From an uncultured Roseburia sp. (lineage in GTDB: Bacteria; Bacillota; Clostridia; Lachnospirales; Lachnospiraceae), in assembly GCA_947573605.1 (NCBI GenBank), contig CANPGM010000026.1:1-47664 (forward strand): a DNA stretch of 47,664 nucleotides, in the 5' to 3' direction. The notes beneath the pieces were generated by a model. It was not told the DNA's origin. It searched no databases and saw only the letters and a list, made by a program, of their open reading frames with translations. A program made the translations under genes and the position numbers. Positions 8,294-17,703 of the stretch are shown here, one piece after another. The stretch's first letter is position 1; each line of letters opens with the position of its first letter.

Positions 8294-9349
8294 TTATAAA
8301 ATCCGTTCCAGACAGTGAATCAGTTTCTCCATTTCGCTGTCGGTACCGATACTGATACGCAGATAATTTTCAATGCGGGGCTTTTTAAAATGGCGCACAT
8401 ATATCTTTTCCTTTTTCAACGCCTCAAAAATCTCTTCGGCAGGAATCGATTTGTGCGTCGCAAAAATAAAATTACTTTTGGAATCGCCGAACGCAAATCC
8501 AAGACGGCTCAATTCGCTTTTGGTCCGCTCTCTCGTATTGATGATTTTTCTGCAGCATTCCTCAAAATATGCGCCGTCCTGCACTGCCTCCACGCCAAGC
8601 AACAGCGCGGCGCGGTTCATCGTATAGGAATTAAACGAATATTTTACGTCATTTAAAAAACGAATCAGCTTTTCATTTCCCATCGCATAACCGATCCGCA
8701 TTCCCGCCATCGAACGCGATTTTGAAAAGGTCTGAACGACGAGAAGATTCTCGTATTTTTCAATCAGCGGCAGCGCCGAAGTTCCGCCGAAATCAATATA
8801 CGCCTCGTCTATCACTACAATTACATCTTGGTTATGTAACAAGATATCTTCTATCTCAGACAATTCCATTAAAATTCCGGTCGGCGCATTCGGATTCGGA
8901 AAGATCACGCCGCCGTTTTCCTCATAGTAATCCTCTTTCCGAATCAGAAAATCCTGGTCCAGCGCTTTTGTCTCATAGGGAATCCGAAGCATTTCCGCCC
9001 AGACGTCGTAAAAAGAGTAGGTAATATCCGGAAAAAAGACCGGTTTTTCGGAGTTAAAAAAGGTCAGAAATATCATTGCCAGCACGTCGTCCGAACCGAC
9101 GCCTGTAAACACCTGCGCGCTCTCCAAACCGTAATGTTTTGCAATCGCCCGAACCAACGTCTTACAGTCCGGTTCCGGATACAGGCGAAACGAATCCGCC
9201 GAAAGCCACTTTAACCTTTCCTGTACGCCCGGCGCGGGCGGATAGGGGTTTTCGTTTGTATTCAGCTTGATAATATCCGTTCCCTCCGGCTGTTCTCCAG
9301 GCACGTACGGCGTTACTTTACGCACATAATCTTCCCAGTTTCTCATCAT
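8294..9349 (-). CDS. hisC: Histidinol-phosphate aminotransferase
   Basis: A 351-residue class II-type PLP aminotransferase of the HisC family, which makes L-histidinol phosphate from imidazole acetol phosphate in histidine synthesis. The N-terminus VTPYVPGEQP...IIKLNTNENPYPP is diagnostic. FPNPNAPTG, VIDEAYIDFGG and TFSKSRSMAGMRIGYAMG (PLP-lysine) are present. I start at the ATG at 9349 because an AAGGATAAGG site lies before it; the open frame continues upstream only into the preceding gene. It is the last gene of a leftward run and is 46 bp from another aminotransferase. The other his genes are not here, except a distant hisA at 43.6 kb. Family relatives also act on other substrates, so specificity is likely but not certain. 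Confidence 0.9.
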   Translation of the reverse strand: MMRNWEDYVRKVTPYVPGEQPEGTDIIKLNTNENPYPPAPGVQERLKWLSADSFRLYPEPDCKTLVRAIAKHYGLESAQVFTGVGSDDVLAMIFLTFFNSEKPVFFPDITYSFYDVWAEMLRIPYETKALDQDFLIRKEDYYEENGGVIFPNPNAPTGILMELSEIEDILLHNQDVIVVIDEAYIDFGGTSALPLIEKYENLLVVQTFSKSRSMAGMRIGYAMGNEKLIRFLNDVKYSFNSYTMNRAALLLGVEAVQDGAYFEECCRKIINTRERTKSELSRLGFAFGDSKSNFIFATHKSIPAEEIFEALKKEKIYVRHFKKPRIENYLRISIGTDSEMEKLIHCLERIL

Positions 9350-9395
9350 AAACCTTATCCTTTCCGTAACACAAAAATCGCGCATAAAACATATT

Positions 9396-10577
9396 TTACA
9401 ATGTTTCTTCCGCAAGTCTGGCAAAAGCCGGAAGCGAATGTTTCACCGTTTCATGCGAAACGCAGTAAGACAGCCTGACATAACCAGGACAGCCGAACGC
9501 GCTTCCCTTTACCATTAAAATGTGATGTTTCTTCCCCGCATTTACAAATTCCTCTTCGTCTATCGGAGCTTTCATCCAAAGATAAAACGCTCCCTCCGGC
9601 CTGATGCAGCAAAAACCGAGCTTCGTCAGTTCTTCATAGAGCGCTCTGCGGTTTTCGTCATAAAAATCCGTATCTGTTTTTTCATCCAGACACCCCGCCA
9701 CAGCCTTCTGCATCAAAGAAGGCGCGTTTACGAACCCCAGCGTCCGGTTCGATATCTCGATTCCGCGAAGAAGCAATTCCGAATCCGCCGCCTCGTCCGG
9801 AACAAGAACATAACCGATCCGTTCTCCGGGAAGGGAAAGCGATTTGCTGAACGAATACACTACAATTGTATTCTCATAATACTTTGTCAGAAAGTCTTCC
9901 CTGTTCCCGTCATAGACCAGCTCCCGGTACGGTTCGTCCGAAATCAGATATATTTCATGTCCGATTTCACGCTGCTTCTTCTTCAAAACGGCCGCGATCT
10001 CTTTCATCGTATCCGATTTATAAATCACGCCTGTCGGATTATTCGGCGTATTCACAAGCACCGCTTTTGTTTTGTTAGATATTTTTTCCTCTAAATCACC
10101 CATATCAGGTAAAAACGTCTCGTAATCCGGATTTACCGCAACGACGTTTGCGTCAAAATTCGCCGCATACTGCCGATACTCTCCAAAAAACGGAGCAAAC
10201 ACGATTACCTCGTCTCCCGGATCTAAAATCGTTTTCAAAACGATATTCAACCCGCCCGCCGCTCCGACAGTCATCGTTACATTATGATAATCGAACGCCG
10301 TACCAAAACGCTCATTGAGGTTTTTTGCAATTGCGCCGCGTACCGCAGGATATCCCGCATTTTCCATATAACCATGCAGGCTCATAGAATCCGATTCTTC
10401 CGTCAGCGCCTTTATTCTCTCATTGACCGCCGCAGGCACCGGCGTCGCCGGATTGCCCAGCGAAAAATCAAAAACATGTTCGGCTCCGTACTTTTCCGCC
10501 ATTTCCTTACCTTCAATAAACATCGCACGGATTGCGGAATTTCCCTGCATTGCCTTTTCTATTCTTTTTGAAATCAT
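9396..10577 (-). CDS. PLP-dependent class I aminotransferase
   Basis: A 393-residue fold-type I aminotransferase. Seen are FDFSLGNPATPVP near the N-terminus, VNTPNNPTGVIY, ISDEPYRELVYDG and the PLP-lysine segment YSFSKSLSLPGERIGYVLV. This is the AspC-like group common in clostridia; aspartate or aromatic amino acids are plausible substrates, but the sequence alone does not decide. It begins 17 bp after galT and ends 46 bp before hisC, so all are probably one transcript. Confidence 0.88.
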   Translation of the reverse strand: MISKRIEKAMQGNSAIRAMFIEGKEMAEKYGAEHVFDFSLGNPATPVPAAVNERIKALTEESDSMSLHGYMENAGYPAVRGAIAKNLNERFGTAFDYHNVTMTVGAAGGLNIVLKTILDPGDEVIVFAPFFGEYRQYAANFDANVVAVNPDYETFLPDMGDLEEKISNKTKAVLVNTPNNPTGVIYKSDTMKEIAAVLKKKQREIGHEIYLISDEPYRELVYDGNREDFLTKYYENTIVVYSFSKSLSLPGERIGYVLVPDEAADSELLLRGIEISNRTLGFVNAPSLMQKAVAGCLDEKTDTDFYDENRRALYEELTKLGFCCIRPEGAFYLWMKAPIDEEEFVNAGKKHHILMVKGSAFGCPGYVRLSYCVSHETVKHSLPAFARLAEETL

Positions 10578-10594
10578 TCGTGCTCCCCCGCCTT

Positions 10595-12133
10595 TTATCT
10601 TTTATTTACTTCTGCAATAAAACGCGCAAATGCCGCTCTTCCCTCTTCATTACACTTGTATACGCCTGCGTCTTCAAGCACTTCCTTAAATACCAGTCCA
10701 ATTTCCTTTTCAATGATTTCATGCAGGTTCTCTCTGCTTCTGTCGGGATATTTTTTCAAAAATGCCTCCGCCCAGTCCGCATGTTTTTCCAAAAGCTCTT
10801 CCTGCCGCAGATTCGCACCGGAAAGGATCGCTTCCTCTAAAGCCGCCATTTCCTCTTTCAGCCTGGCCGGAAGCACGGCTAATCCCATGACCTCAATCAG
10901 CCCGATATTCTCTTTTTTAATATGATGCAGCTTTGCATGCGGATGATAAACGCCAAGCGGATGTTCTTTTGTCACAATATTGTTGCGGAGCACCAGATCA
11001 AGTTCATAATCTTCGCCGCGTCTTCTGGCAATCGGCGTAATCGTATTGTGCGGCTCTCCGTCCGTCTCCGCAAATACAAACGCTTTTTCGTCGGTATAGC
11101 CTCTCCATACCGTTAATATCCGGTCCGCCAGCTCAATCAGACGTTCCTTTACAGCCGCTCGGATTCGGATTACCGCCATCGGCCATTTGACGATTCCTGC
11201 CGTCACGTCTTCGTAACCCGCAAAGAGAACCTCCTGCTCCACCGGCGCTTTCGCCATCGCAAACTCGTAGCAGCCTCCCTGAAAATGATCGTGGCTTAAA
11301 ATAGAGCCTCCCACAATCGGAAGATCCGCATTTGAGCCTACGAAATAATGGGGAAACTGCTGCACAAAATCCAGCAGCTTTGCAAACGTCGCACGTTCAA
11401 TTTTCATCGGCGTATGCTTTGCATTAAAAATAATACAATGTTCATTGTAGTAAACATATGGGGAATACTGGAAAAACCAGTCGCTGCCGTGAATTGTTAC
11501 CGGAATAATCCGGTGGTTCTGTCTGGCAGGATGGTTGACGCGCCCCGCGTATCCCTCGTTTTCCTTACATAACAGACATTTCGGATAACCGCTCTGTTTT
11601 GCCAGCTTTGCAGCCGCAATCGCTTTCGGGTCTTTCTCCGGTTTTGATAAGTTAATCGTAATGTCAAGCGTTCCGAACTCCGTATCCGCCGTCCATTTTA
11701 AATCCTTCTTAATGCGGTATCTGCGGATATAATCACTGTCGCAGCTCAACCGATAGTAATAATCGGTTGCCGCCTTTGCGCCTCCGCAGTGATATGCGCT
11801 GCGAAACTTTTCGATTACCTCGCCGGGTCTTGGCAGTAAAAGCGACATAATCTTTGCGTCAAACAAATCCCGATATGTCACCGTATTTTCCTCAAGCATT
11901 CCGCGTTCCGCCGCATAATCGAGCAGGCTGGCAAGAATACCCGGAAGCGCCGCCTCCGCTTCTTCTCTCGTCATCGGCGCGCGCTTTTCGTATTCCTCTG
12001 CTGCCGCCTCGTCGGGTTCGTCCAGTCCGAACAGCTCCAACAGCCGATTCATCGTAAAAATCTTATCTTCCTGCGCCAAAAGTCCTGTCGCAAGACCGTA
12101 ATCCGTTAATTCCAATATTTTTTTACAAATCAT
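10595..12133 (-). CDS. galT: UDP-glucose-hexose-1-phosphate uridylyltransferase
   Basis: A 512-residue enzyme of the Firmicutes-type GalT family. It exchanges UMP between UDP-glucose and galactose 1-phosphate in the Leloir pathway. The N-terminus KILELTDYGLATGLL is typical, and GGSILSHDHFQGGCYEFAMAKAP carries the HxH active-site motif. The C-terminal part holds GVYHPHAKLHHIKKENIGLIEVMGLAVLPARLK. The ATG at 12133 follows GAGGCGG at a good distance; an ATG four codons upstream overlaps that site and is unlikely to be used. It lies 63 bp after galK, forming a galactose operon that lacks a visible galE or transporter. Confidence 0.94.
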   Translation of the reverse strand: MICKKILELTDYGLATGLLAQEDKIFTMNRLLELFGLDEPDEAAAEEYEKRAPMTREEAEAALPGILASLLDYAAERGMLEENTVTYRDLFDAKIMSLLLPRPGEVIEKFRSAYHCGGAKAATDYYYRLSCDSDYIRRYRIKKDLKWTADTEFGTLDITINLSKPEKDPKAIAAAKLAKQSGYPKCLLCKENEGYAGRVNHPARQNHRIIPVTIHGSDWFFQYSPYVYYNEHCIIFNAKHTPMKIERATFAKLLDFVQQFPHYFVGSNADLPIVGGSILSHDHFQGGCYEFAMAKAPVEQEVLFAGYEDVTAGIVKWPMAVIRIRAAVKERLIELADRILTVWRGYTDEKAFVFAETDGEPHNTITPIARRRGEDYELDLVLRNNIVTKEHPLGVYHPHAKLHHIKKENIGLIEVMGLAVLPARLKEEMAALEEAILSGANLRQEELLEKHADWAEAFLKKYPDRSRENLHEIIEKEIGLVFKEVLEDAGVYKCNEEGRAAFARFIAEVNKR

Positions 12134-12196
12134 ATGCCGCCTCATTTCTTTTTCGGATATCCGATTCTTAATCTCTACGCCCTTAGAACCGCCTTC

Positions 12197-13366
12197 TCAT
12201 GCCAGTCTTGCCGGGCCGTCTCCGATTTCAACCACATAAAAATCCGCCGCGTAACCGATTTTTTTCTCGTAAGCCGCGCCGACTTCCCGGATAAAGGTAT
12301 CGACCGCGCCGTCTTCAACAATACTGACCGTACAGCCTCCGAAACCGGCGCCCGTCATACGGGAACCGATTACACCGTTAATCTTCCATGCTTCCTCTAC
12401 AAGCGTATCCAATTCCGTACCCGTAACCTCGTAATCATCACGCAGAGAAATGTGCGACTCGTTCATCAGCGCGCCAAACTGTTTCAGATCGTTCTTTTTT
12501 AACGCGTCTACCGCACGTATCGTCCTCTGATTTTCGCAGACAGCGTGCTTTGCACGTTTTCTTCTTACTTCGTCTTTAATTGCAGACTGATACTGTTTAA
12601 ACTGCTCTTCCGTTAAATCTCCCAGCGTTTCTATTCCGATTACTTCCTGCAGTTCGGAAAGCGCCGTTTCACATTCGCTTCTTCTCTCATTATATTTCGA
12701 ATCGGAAAGTCCTCGTTTTTTATTGCTGCAGGAAATTACAATTTTAGCCCCCTTTAGTACAATCGGCGCATATTCATATGACAGATCCGCCGTATCCAGA
12801 AAAATCGCATTTCCTTCCTTTCCCATTGCAATTGCAAACTGATCCATAATCCCGCAGTTCACGCCGTTAAATCGATTCTCCGCAAACTGTCCGATCAAAG
12901 CGATCTCTTTATTGGAAACTTCAAAATCAAAGAGGTCTTTCAAAAGAAATCCCGTAACGACTTCAACTGAAGCGGACGAGGAAAGTCCCGAACCGTTCGG
13001 AATATTGCCGTACAGCACGAGGTCAAATCCCTGCTCTGCCTTCATTCCCTTTTCTCCGAACGCCCAGATCATTCCCTTCGGATAATTCGTCCATCCGGCC
13101 GTCTCTTCCGCTTTCAATCCTTCCACGGAAGATTCCAACACGCCGGCCTTTTCAAAATTCATCGAATAAAACCGAAGCTTCTTATCGTCTCTTTTTCTGG
13201 CTACGGCGTATGTGCCGATTGTCAGCGCGCACGGGAACACATGCCCCCCGTTATAGTCGGTATGTTCTCCGATCAGATTCACACGTCCCGGCGCAAAATA
13301 AATTCTGATATCTCCTTCGCCGCCGAAAACTTCCTTAAATTTTTCCAATACCTGTTCCCAAATCAT
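12197..13366 (-). CDS. galK: Galactokinase
   Basis: A 389-residue GHMP-family kinase that phosphorylates galactose at C1. The galactokinase signature GRVNLIGEHTDYNGGHVFPCAL lies near residue 30. GSGLSSSASVEV is the ATP-binding loop and MTGAGFGGCTVSIV the C-terminal GHMP motif. GIMDQFAIAMG contains the catalytic aspartate. A strong GGGAGGA site precedes the ATG. It sits 22 bp after the GH3 gene and just before galT, so galactose released outside or from glycans could flow straight to UDP-galactose. Confidence 0.95.
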   Translation of the reverse strand: MIWEQVLEKFKEVFGGEGDIRIYFAPGRVNLIGEHTDYNGGHVFPCALTIGTYAVARKRDDKKLRFYSMNFEKAGVLESSVEGLKAEETAGWTNYPKGMIWAFGEKGMKAEQGFDLVLYGNIPNGSGLSSSASVEVVTGFLLKDLFDFEVSNKEIALIGQFAENRFNGVNCGIMDQFAIAMGKEGNAIFLDTADLSYEYAPIVLKGAKIVISCSNKKRGLSDSKYNERRSECETALSELQEVIGIETLGDLTEEQFKQYQSAIKDEVRRKRAKHAVCENQRTIRAVDALKKNDLKQFGALMNESHISLRDDYEVTGTELDTLVEEAWKINGVIGSRMTGAGFGGCTVSIVEDGAVDTFIREVGAAYEKKIGYAADFYVVEIGDGPARLA

Positions 13367-13388
13367 CGTTTTCCTCCCATTCTTCCGC

Positions 13389-14705
13389 TCAGCCTTCCTG
13401 GCTCATTATCTGCTTTAGCCGTACAATCCGCACTACCGACTCGTCGATTCGTTCCTGCGTAATCAACCCGTTGTTTACCGCATTGATAACGCCGTCATAT
13501 GCCTCCGCAAAGTTTTCCGGCATCAGAATCATATCTACGCCCGCTAATATTGCCGTCACCGCAGCATCCGAAGAATGATATCCAGATGTAATGGCTCCCA
13601 TATTCATAGCGTCGGTAATTACAATACCGCGATACCCCATCTGACTTCTTAAAACCTCGTTAACCATATAGGCGGAAAGCGAACTCGGTACTTCGTTCCC
13701 GGTAATACCCGGAACGGAAATATGTCCCACCATGATAAATTCGGCGCCTGCGTCAACCGCCGCCTGAAACGGAACAAGCTCTGCCGCCCGAAGCTCATCA
13801 AGACTCTTTCCCGTTGACGCCGCGCCGTCATGCGAATCTTCCGCTGTCGCGCCGTGTCCCGGAAAATGCTTGATTACGCCGTAAACGCCGTGCTCTTTCA
13901 AGCCCTGCAGTTCGGAAAGCGCCATATTTTTTACTGTCTCGCTGTCGGAACCGAACGAACGGTACCGCACCACCTGATTGTCGGGATTGGTCAAAACATC
14001 CGCAACCGGAGCGAAGTCCATATTAAAGCCCAGTTCCGAAAGGTAGCCTCCGATTTCACCGCCGACCGTATAGGCATTCTGAGGGTCGCCCGTTGCCCCG
14101 ATCTCGCTCATATCTCCGACATCCGCAATCCCGTACTCCATATTCGAAGCGATCCGGCTGACCGTACCGCCTTCCTCGTCTACGCCCAAAAATACCGGAA
14201 GTCCGGTAGCTTCCCAGCTATATGTCATCATATTGGTAAGCATCGTCTTCGTCTGTTCTCTTCCTGTCAGATTCCCGCTTTGATAAATAATTCCGCCGAC
14301 CGGATGTTCCATATAGGACGCTTTTGTCGCGTCTCCCGCCAGAGTCGTATTGGTAACGCCGGTCAGCGCATCCGGCGTAATGATAAACAACTGCGCTACC
14401 TTCTGTTCAAGCGACATACCCGATACAAAAGTCCTGGCCTGTTCCGTCGCAGGGTCCGTCTCCAGCGCGGGATCCGCCGCCTCCGACGGCAAAATGTCTT
14501 CCGTCCCCTCCTGCTCGGTCGGCAAAACCGTCTCCGATTCCTGCGGCGGCTCATCCTTCTCCGGGATAAAACGGCTTACAAAAACTACTGCGCCGACGAT
14601 TGCCGCCACGAGAAAAACAACCGTGACAGCAAAAAAAATCATCGCATTTCTGGTATCTTTCTGACGTTTTTTTCTACGCTCTTCCTGTGTAATATTATCT
14701 CTCAT
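13389..14705 (-). CDS. Membrane-anchored GH3 glycosidase (NagZ-like)
   Basis: A 438-residue protein with a basic N-terminus, one membrane segment (about residues 22-46), a Glu/Pro/Thr-rich linker, then a glycoside hydrolase family 3 catalytic domain. FLGVDEEGGTVSRI, KHFPGHGATAEDSHDG (with the His-Asp acid/base loop of NagZ enzymes) and VITDAMNMGAI (nucleophile Asp) are clear. Family members cleave beta-N-acetylglucosamine from wall fragments; here the enzyme would face outside. The GAGAGGAAG stretch fits the ATG at 14705 better than the one four codons upstream. It is the first gene of the galK-galT run, behind the promoter at 14837. Whether its real substrate is a galactose-containing glycan is an open question. 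Confidence 0.87.
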   Translation of the reverse strand: MRDNITQEERRKKRQKDTRNAMIFFAVTVVFLVAAIVGAVVFVSRFIPEKDEPPQESETVLPTEQEGTEDILPSEAADPALETDPATEQARTFVSGMSLEQKVAQLFIITPDALTGVTNTTLAGDATKASYMEHPVGGIIYQSGNLTGREQTKTMLTNMMTYSWEATGLPVFLGVDEEGGTVSRIASNMEYGIADVGDMSEIGATGDPQNAYTVGGEIGGYLSELGFNMDFAPVADVLTNPDNQVVRYRSFGSDSETVKNMALSELQGLKEHGVYGVIKHFPGHGATAEDSHDGAASTGKSLDELRAAELVPFQAAVDAGAEFIMVGHISVPGITGNEVPSSLSAYMVNEVLRSQMGYRGIVITDAMNMGAITSGYHSSDAAVTAILAGVDMILMPENFAEAYDGVINAVNNGLITQERIDESVVRIVRLKQIMSQEG

Positions 14706-14836
14706 TCTTCCTCTCATTCCCCCGCTTTTGCGGCTTCTTTAAAGAAGGGACTTTGTATAGCACTACAAATTCCCGGTTGAAAGCAATTTTTCTTTCAACT
14801 TTATCACGCAGTACATTTGTTTTCTGCTTACCATCT

Positions 14837-14865
14837 ATTCTACCAGTAACGGGCCAGGAAAACAA
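14837..14865 (-). promoter_or_regulatory. Promoter of the GH3-galK-galT run
   Basis: Minus strand: TTGTTT (14860-14865), 17 bp, then TAGAAT (14837-14842) with TG before it. The leader of about 125 bases contains a GTTGAAAG/CTTTCAAC hairpin (14776-14799) and a palindrome CTTCTTTAAAGAAG close to the start, possible regulatory sites. Confidence 0.6.
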
Positions 14866-14900
14866 TTCTTAAAACTTTTTTTTCAAAACGGCGCGGCATG

Positions 14901-15845
14901 TTACGGATATAAAATATCGGCCAGTTTTTCATATGCCTCTCCCCATTTCGCATTTGGCTTTAGATTATAAAGGCGTTTTTCGAGCATGTAATAATTTCCC
15001 TCCTGCACCGCCGTAAGCGTCTGCCATGCCGGGCTTTTAAACAACTCCTCCTCCGCTTTCTTTAACGCCGCCTCCGTATCCGTTCCCTGCGTCGTCAGAA
15101 AAATATATTCCGGGTCCGCCGCAATAATCGCTTCCATACTAAGTTCTTCTAAAAGTCCCGCTTCGCTGTCTGCAATATTGACGCACCCCAAATCGGCAAG
15201 CATTTCGCCGCCGACGCTGCCGCTGCTTCCCTTTGCTTTTACGCTGCCCGCAGAAGCCCGCAGAAAAAGTACCGTCGGCGCGCTCCCGTCTATCCGCTCC
15301 TTTACGCTTTCAATCTGCCGTTTCACTGCCAGTCCGTTTTTTTCGTATAAATCTTGTCTTCCCGTTATCGCCGTACAGACCGAGAGCATATGCAGGTAAT
15401 CTTCGAAATTGGAAACCGAAAAATAGGCCGTCGTAATTTCGGCCTCTTCCAATAGCTCCAATAACGCCACATCCGCTTCGGTGTTTGCACTTGCAAGCAC
15501 CAAATCCGGTTCTGCAGCAATTAAGCGTTCGACATCCGGCTCAGTGATACTGCCCAGATTTACCGTTTCCTCTCCCAGCGGAAGTTCGAGGCTTGTAAAC
15601 GAATCGTTTGCCGCAGCCGCCACTTCGCCGCCTGCCAACAGCCAGATATCGGCAAAGCTTCCGATCAGAGCCGCCACTCTTTTCGGGTCCTTCACGCTTA
15701 CTTCCCTGCCGAGATCATCCGTAAACGTCACGCCTTCTTTGCCCGCTTCCGATGTATCGTATTTCTCTGTTTCCTCACTTTTGCATCCTGCCAGTATCAA
15801 AATCACGCAGGAGACCGCAAACAACCTTTTTATTTTGTTTCGCAT
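14901..15845 (-). CDS. Iron/cobalamin-type ABC substrate-binding lipoprotein
   Basis: A 314-residue periplasmic-binding-protein type 2 family member (the siderophore, haem and vitamin B12 group). It has a lipoprotein signal, LFAVSCVILILAGCKS, with Cys at the lipobox, then the typical TFTDDLGREVSVKDPKRVAALIGSFADIWLLAGG. AEPDLVLAS and AADPEYIFLTTQG fit the two-lobed fold. I start at 15845, where GGAAGGGGGA precedes the ATG. The longer open frame upstream runs through a repeat and a terminator and is not coding. No permease or ATPase gene is next to it, so it must serve a transporter encoded elsewhere; the ligand cannot be told. Confidence 0.88.
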   Translation of the reverse strand: MRNKIKRLFAVSCVILILAGCKSEETEKYDTSEAGKEGVTFTDDLGREVSVKDPKRVAALIGSFADIWLLAGGEVAAAANDSFTSLELPLGEETVNLGSITEPDVERLIAAEPDLVLASANTEADVALLELLEEAEITTAYFSVSNFEDYLHMLSVCTAITGRQDLYEKNGLAVKRQIESVKERIDGSAPTVLFLRASAGSVKAKGSSGSVGGEMLADLGCVNIADSEAGLLEELSMEAIIAADPEYIFLTTQGTDTEAALKKAEEELFKSPAWQTLTAVQEGNYYMLEKRLYNLKPNAKWGEAYEKLADILYP

Positions 15846-15870
15846 TGATCTTTTATTCCCCCTTCCAAAT

Positions 15871-15936
15871 ATAAAAAAGAGCTCTTCGCACTCTCTTGTA
15901 TGCGTCTGACGACGCAGTTTCCTATATGATAAAAAA
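15871..15936 (+). repeat. Dispersed double-hairpin repeat, copy B
   Basis: AAAAAAGAGCTCTTCGCACTCT followed by ATGCGTCTGACGACGC and AGTTTCCTATATGATAAAAAA. It differs from copy A at only a few positions in the core. It lies between clpX and the lipoprotein gene, in what would be the lipoprotein's leader or promoter region. Confidence 0.75.
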
Positions 15937-15994
15937 CAAAACTGCTGCAACGGAATACTCCCATACGTTGTATAAGAAAACTCCCTTGCAGCAG
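15936..15994 (-). terminator. Terminator downstream of clpX
   Basis: Minus strand: the 9-bp arms CTGCTGCAA/TTGCAGCAG (15942-15950, 15986-15994) enclose a 35-base loop and are followed by TTTTGTTTTTT. The stop codon of clpX is about 35 bases upstream. Confidence 0.65.
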
Positions 15995-16027
15995 CTTCAT
16001 TTCTCTTTCGCAGCATTTTAAGGCGGC

Positions 16028-17506
16028 TTATATTGCCTCGCCCACCGCTCTGTTTTTATCTTCTAACGCCGAACATCCCCTGACGGTAATGACAGGGCCG
16101 CCCTTCTTCTCTACATAATCCTTTGTAATCGTAACAGTACCGATATTGTCATCTTTCGGTATCTCATACATAATATCAAGCATAATCTCCTCAATAATAG
16201 ACCGCAATGCTCTTGCGCCGACCTTCTTTTCCGCGGCTTCTTTTGCAATTGCGTGCAGCGCTCCGTCGTCAAACAAAAGCTTTACCTCATCCATCGCAAG
16301 AAGCTTCTGGTACTGCTTGGTAATCGCATTTCTCGGCTCTGTAAGAATCCGCACCAGCATATCTTCCGACAGCGCATCCAGTGTAAACATGACCGGAAGA
16401 CGGCCTAAAAACTCCGGGATCATGCCAAACTTTCTGACGTCTTCGGTCGTCACCTGCCTGAGAATATTCTCATCATCGTCATATTTGTCCTTTAAATCGG
16501 ATTTAAAGCCGATTGCCGCCGCCTTATTGAGGCGTTCCTTTATAATATCCTCCAGTTCCGGAAACGCGCCGCCGCAGATAAAAAGAATATCTTTCGTGTT
16601 GACCATCGTCATCGGAACCATTGCATTTTTGCTGCTGGCACCGACCGGCACTTCTACCTCCGCTCCCTCAAGCAGCTTTAGCATTCCCTGCTGAACGGAT
16701 TCGCCGCTGACGTCTCTTTGGTTGGCGTTGCGTTTCTTCGCAATTTTGTCAATTTCGTCAATAAAAATAATTCCGTGCTCGGCACGCTCTACGTCGTTGT
16801 CCGCAGCCGCAAGCAGTTTGCTGACAACGCTTTCGATATCGTCTCCGATATATCCGGCCTCTGTCAGAGAAGTCGCGTCGGTAATCGCAAGCGGCACGTC
16901 TAACAGCTTTGCAAGCGTTTTGACAAGATACGTTTTTCCGCAGCCGGTCGGCCCTATCATTAACATATTGGACTTCTCTATTTCAATACCGTCCGCCGTA
17001 TCTCCGGCAACCCTTTTATAATGATTATAAACGGCTACCGACATAACCTTTTTCGCATAATCCTGTCCCACGACATGTTCGTCCAGAGACGCTTTGATTT
17101 TATGGGGCGCAGGAATTGCACGAATATCAAATACCGCTTCCTTCGCCTTTTCTTTCGTCTTTTTCTTCTTTATTTTCTGGCTGGCAGGCATTCCTCCGAA
17201 GTTTTGCAGATCAGTCAGATTTATCATGCTGATATTAGGCAGTTTCCCCATATTAAAGTTCATCATATCGTCCAGGGAAAAACCTTTATTATTCATACTG
17301 TCAAAGGTTCTCTGCATACAGTCGCGGCAGATGCTGATATTATTCGGAATCTTAATCATCTTTCCCGCCGTATGCTCCGGTCTGTGGCATATGTAGCAGA
17401 TTTCCTCGTAATCGTTCTCTTTTTCCTCTCCCGCTGTTACTTTCGCCTCTGTCTGATCCGGTTCCGTCTTTTCGTCAACAACTTCACGAAAATCATTTTC
17501 ACCCAT
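16028..17506 (-). CDS. clpX: ATP-dependent unfoldase ClpX
   Basis: A 492-residue AAA+ protein that unfolds proteins and feeds them to ClpP. The N-terminal zinc finger CYIC...ICRDC is intact. Walker A GPTGCGKT, Walker B IIFIDEID and the pore loop AGYIGDD are present. IGFKSDL matches the IGF loop that docks on ClpP. It is longer than usual (~420) because of an acidic ~35-residue N-terminal extension and a Lys-rich linker (KIKKKKTKEKAKEA) between zinc finger and ATPase. A GGAGGAATATA site marks the ATG at 17506. No clpP or trigger factor gene is adjacent, so this could be a second ClpX paralogue rather than the main one. Confidence 0.9.
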   Translation of the reverse strand: MGENDFREVVDEKTEPDQTEAKVTAGEEKENDYEEICYICHRPEHTAGKMIKIPNNISICRDCMQRTFDSMNNKGFSLDDMMNFNMGKLPNISMINLTDLQNFGGMPASQKIKKKKTKEKAKEAVFDIRAIPAPHKIKASLDEHVVGQDYAKKVMSVAVYNHYKRVAGDTADGIEIEKSNMLMIGPTGCGKTYLVKTLAKLLDVPLAITDATSLTEAGYIGDDIESVVSKLLAAADNDVERAEHGIIFIDEIDKIAKKRNANQRDVSGESVQQGMLKLLEGAEVEVPVGASSKNAMVPMTMVNTKDILFICGGAFPELEDIIKERLNKAAAIGFKSDLKDKYDDDENILRQVTTEDVRKFGMIPEFLGRLPVMFTLDALSEDMLVRILTEPRNAITKQYQKLLAMDEVKLLFDDGALHAIAKEAAEKKVGARALRSIIEEIMLDIMYEIPKDDNIGTVTITKDYVEKKGGPVITVRGCSALEDKNRAVGEAI

Positions 17507-17652
17507 TATATTCCTCCATGCCGCTCCACGCTGCGGCTCTAACAATAATTTCTCCGTTTACACATATAATCATACCCTCTCTTGACAAGGGCATACGCGT
17601 CTCAACCATGAGATTTCGCCGATTTGCTACGTTATCCTCAATCGTCTGTCTT

Positions 17653-17681
17653 ATTATAATTCAAACCTCTCCGGAGCACAA
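17653..17681 (-). promoter_or_regulatory. Sigma-A type promoter of clpX
   Basis: Minus strand: TTGTGC (17676-17681), 17 bp, perfect TATAAT (17653-17658). This gives a leader of about 140 bases with no obvious CIRCE or CtsR site. Confidence 0.65.
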
Positions 17682-17703
17682 GAAAATTACAATATTTTTC
17701 TGT

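Noticed and set aside
15846-16016. An N-terminal extension of the binding lipoprotein
   Set aside because: The extra 57 codons run through a dispersed repeat and the clpX terminator. A lipoprotein signal and ribosome site start at 15845.
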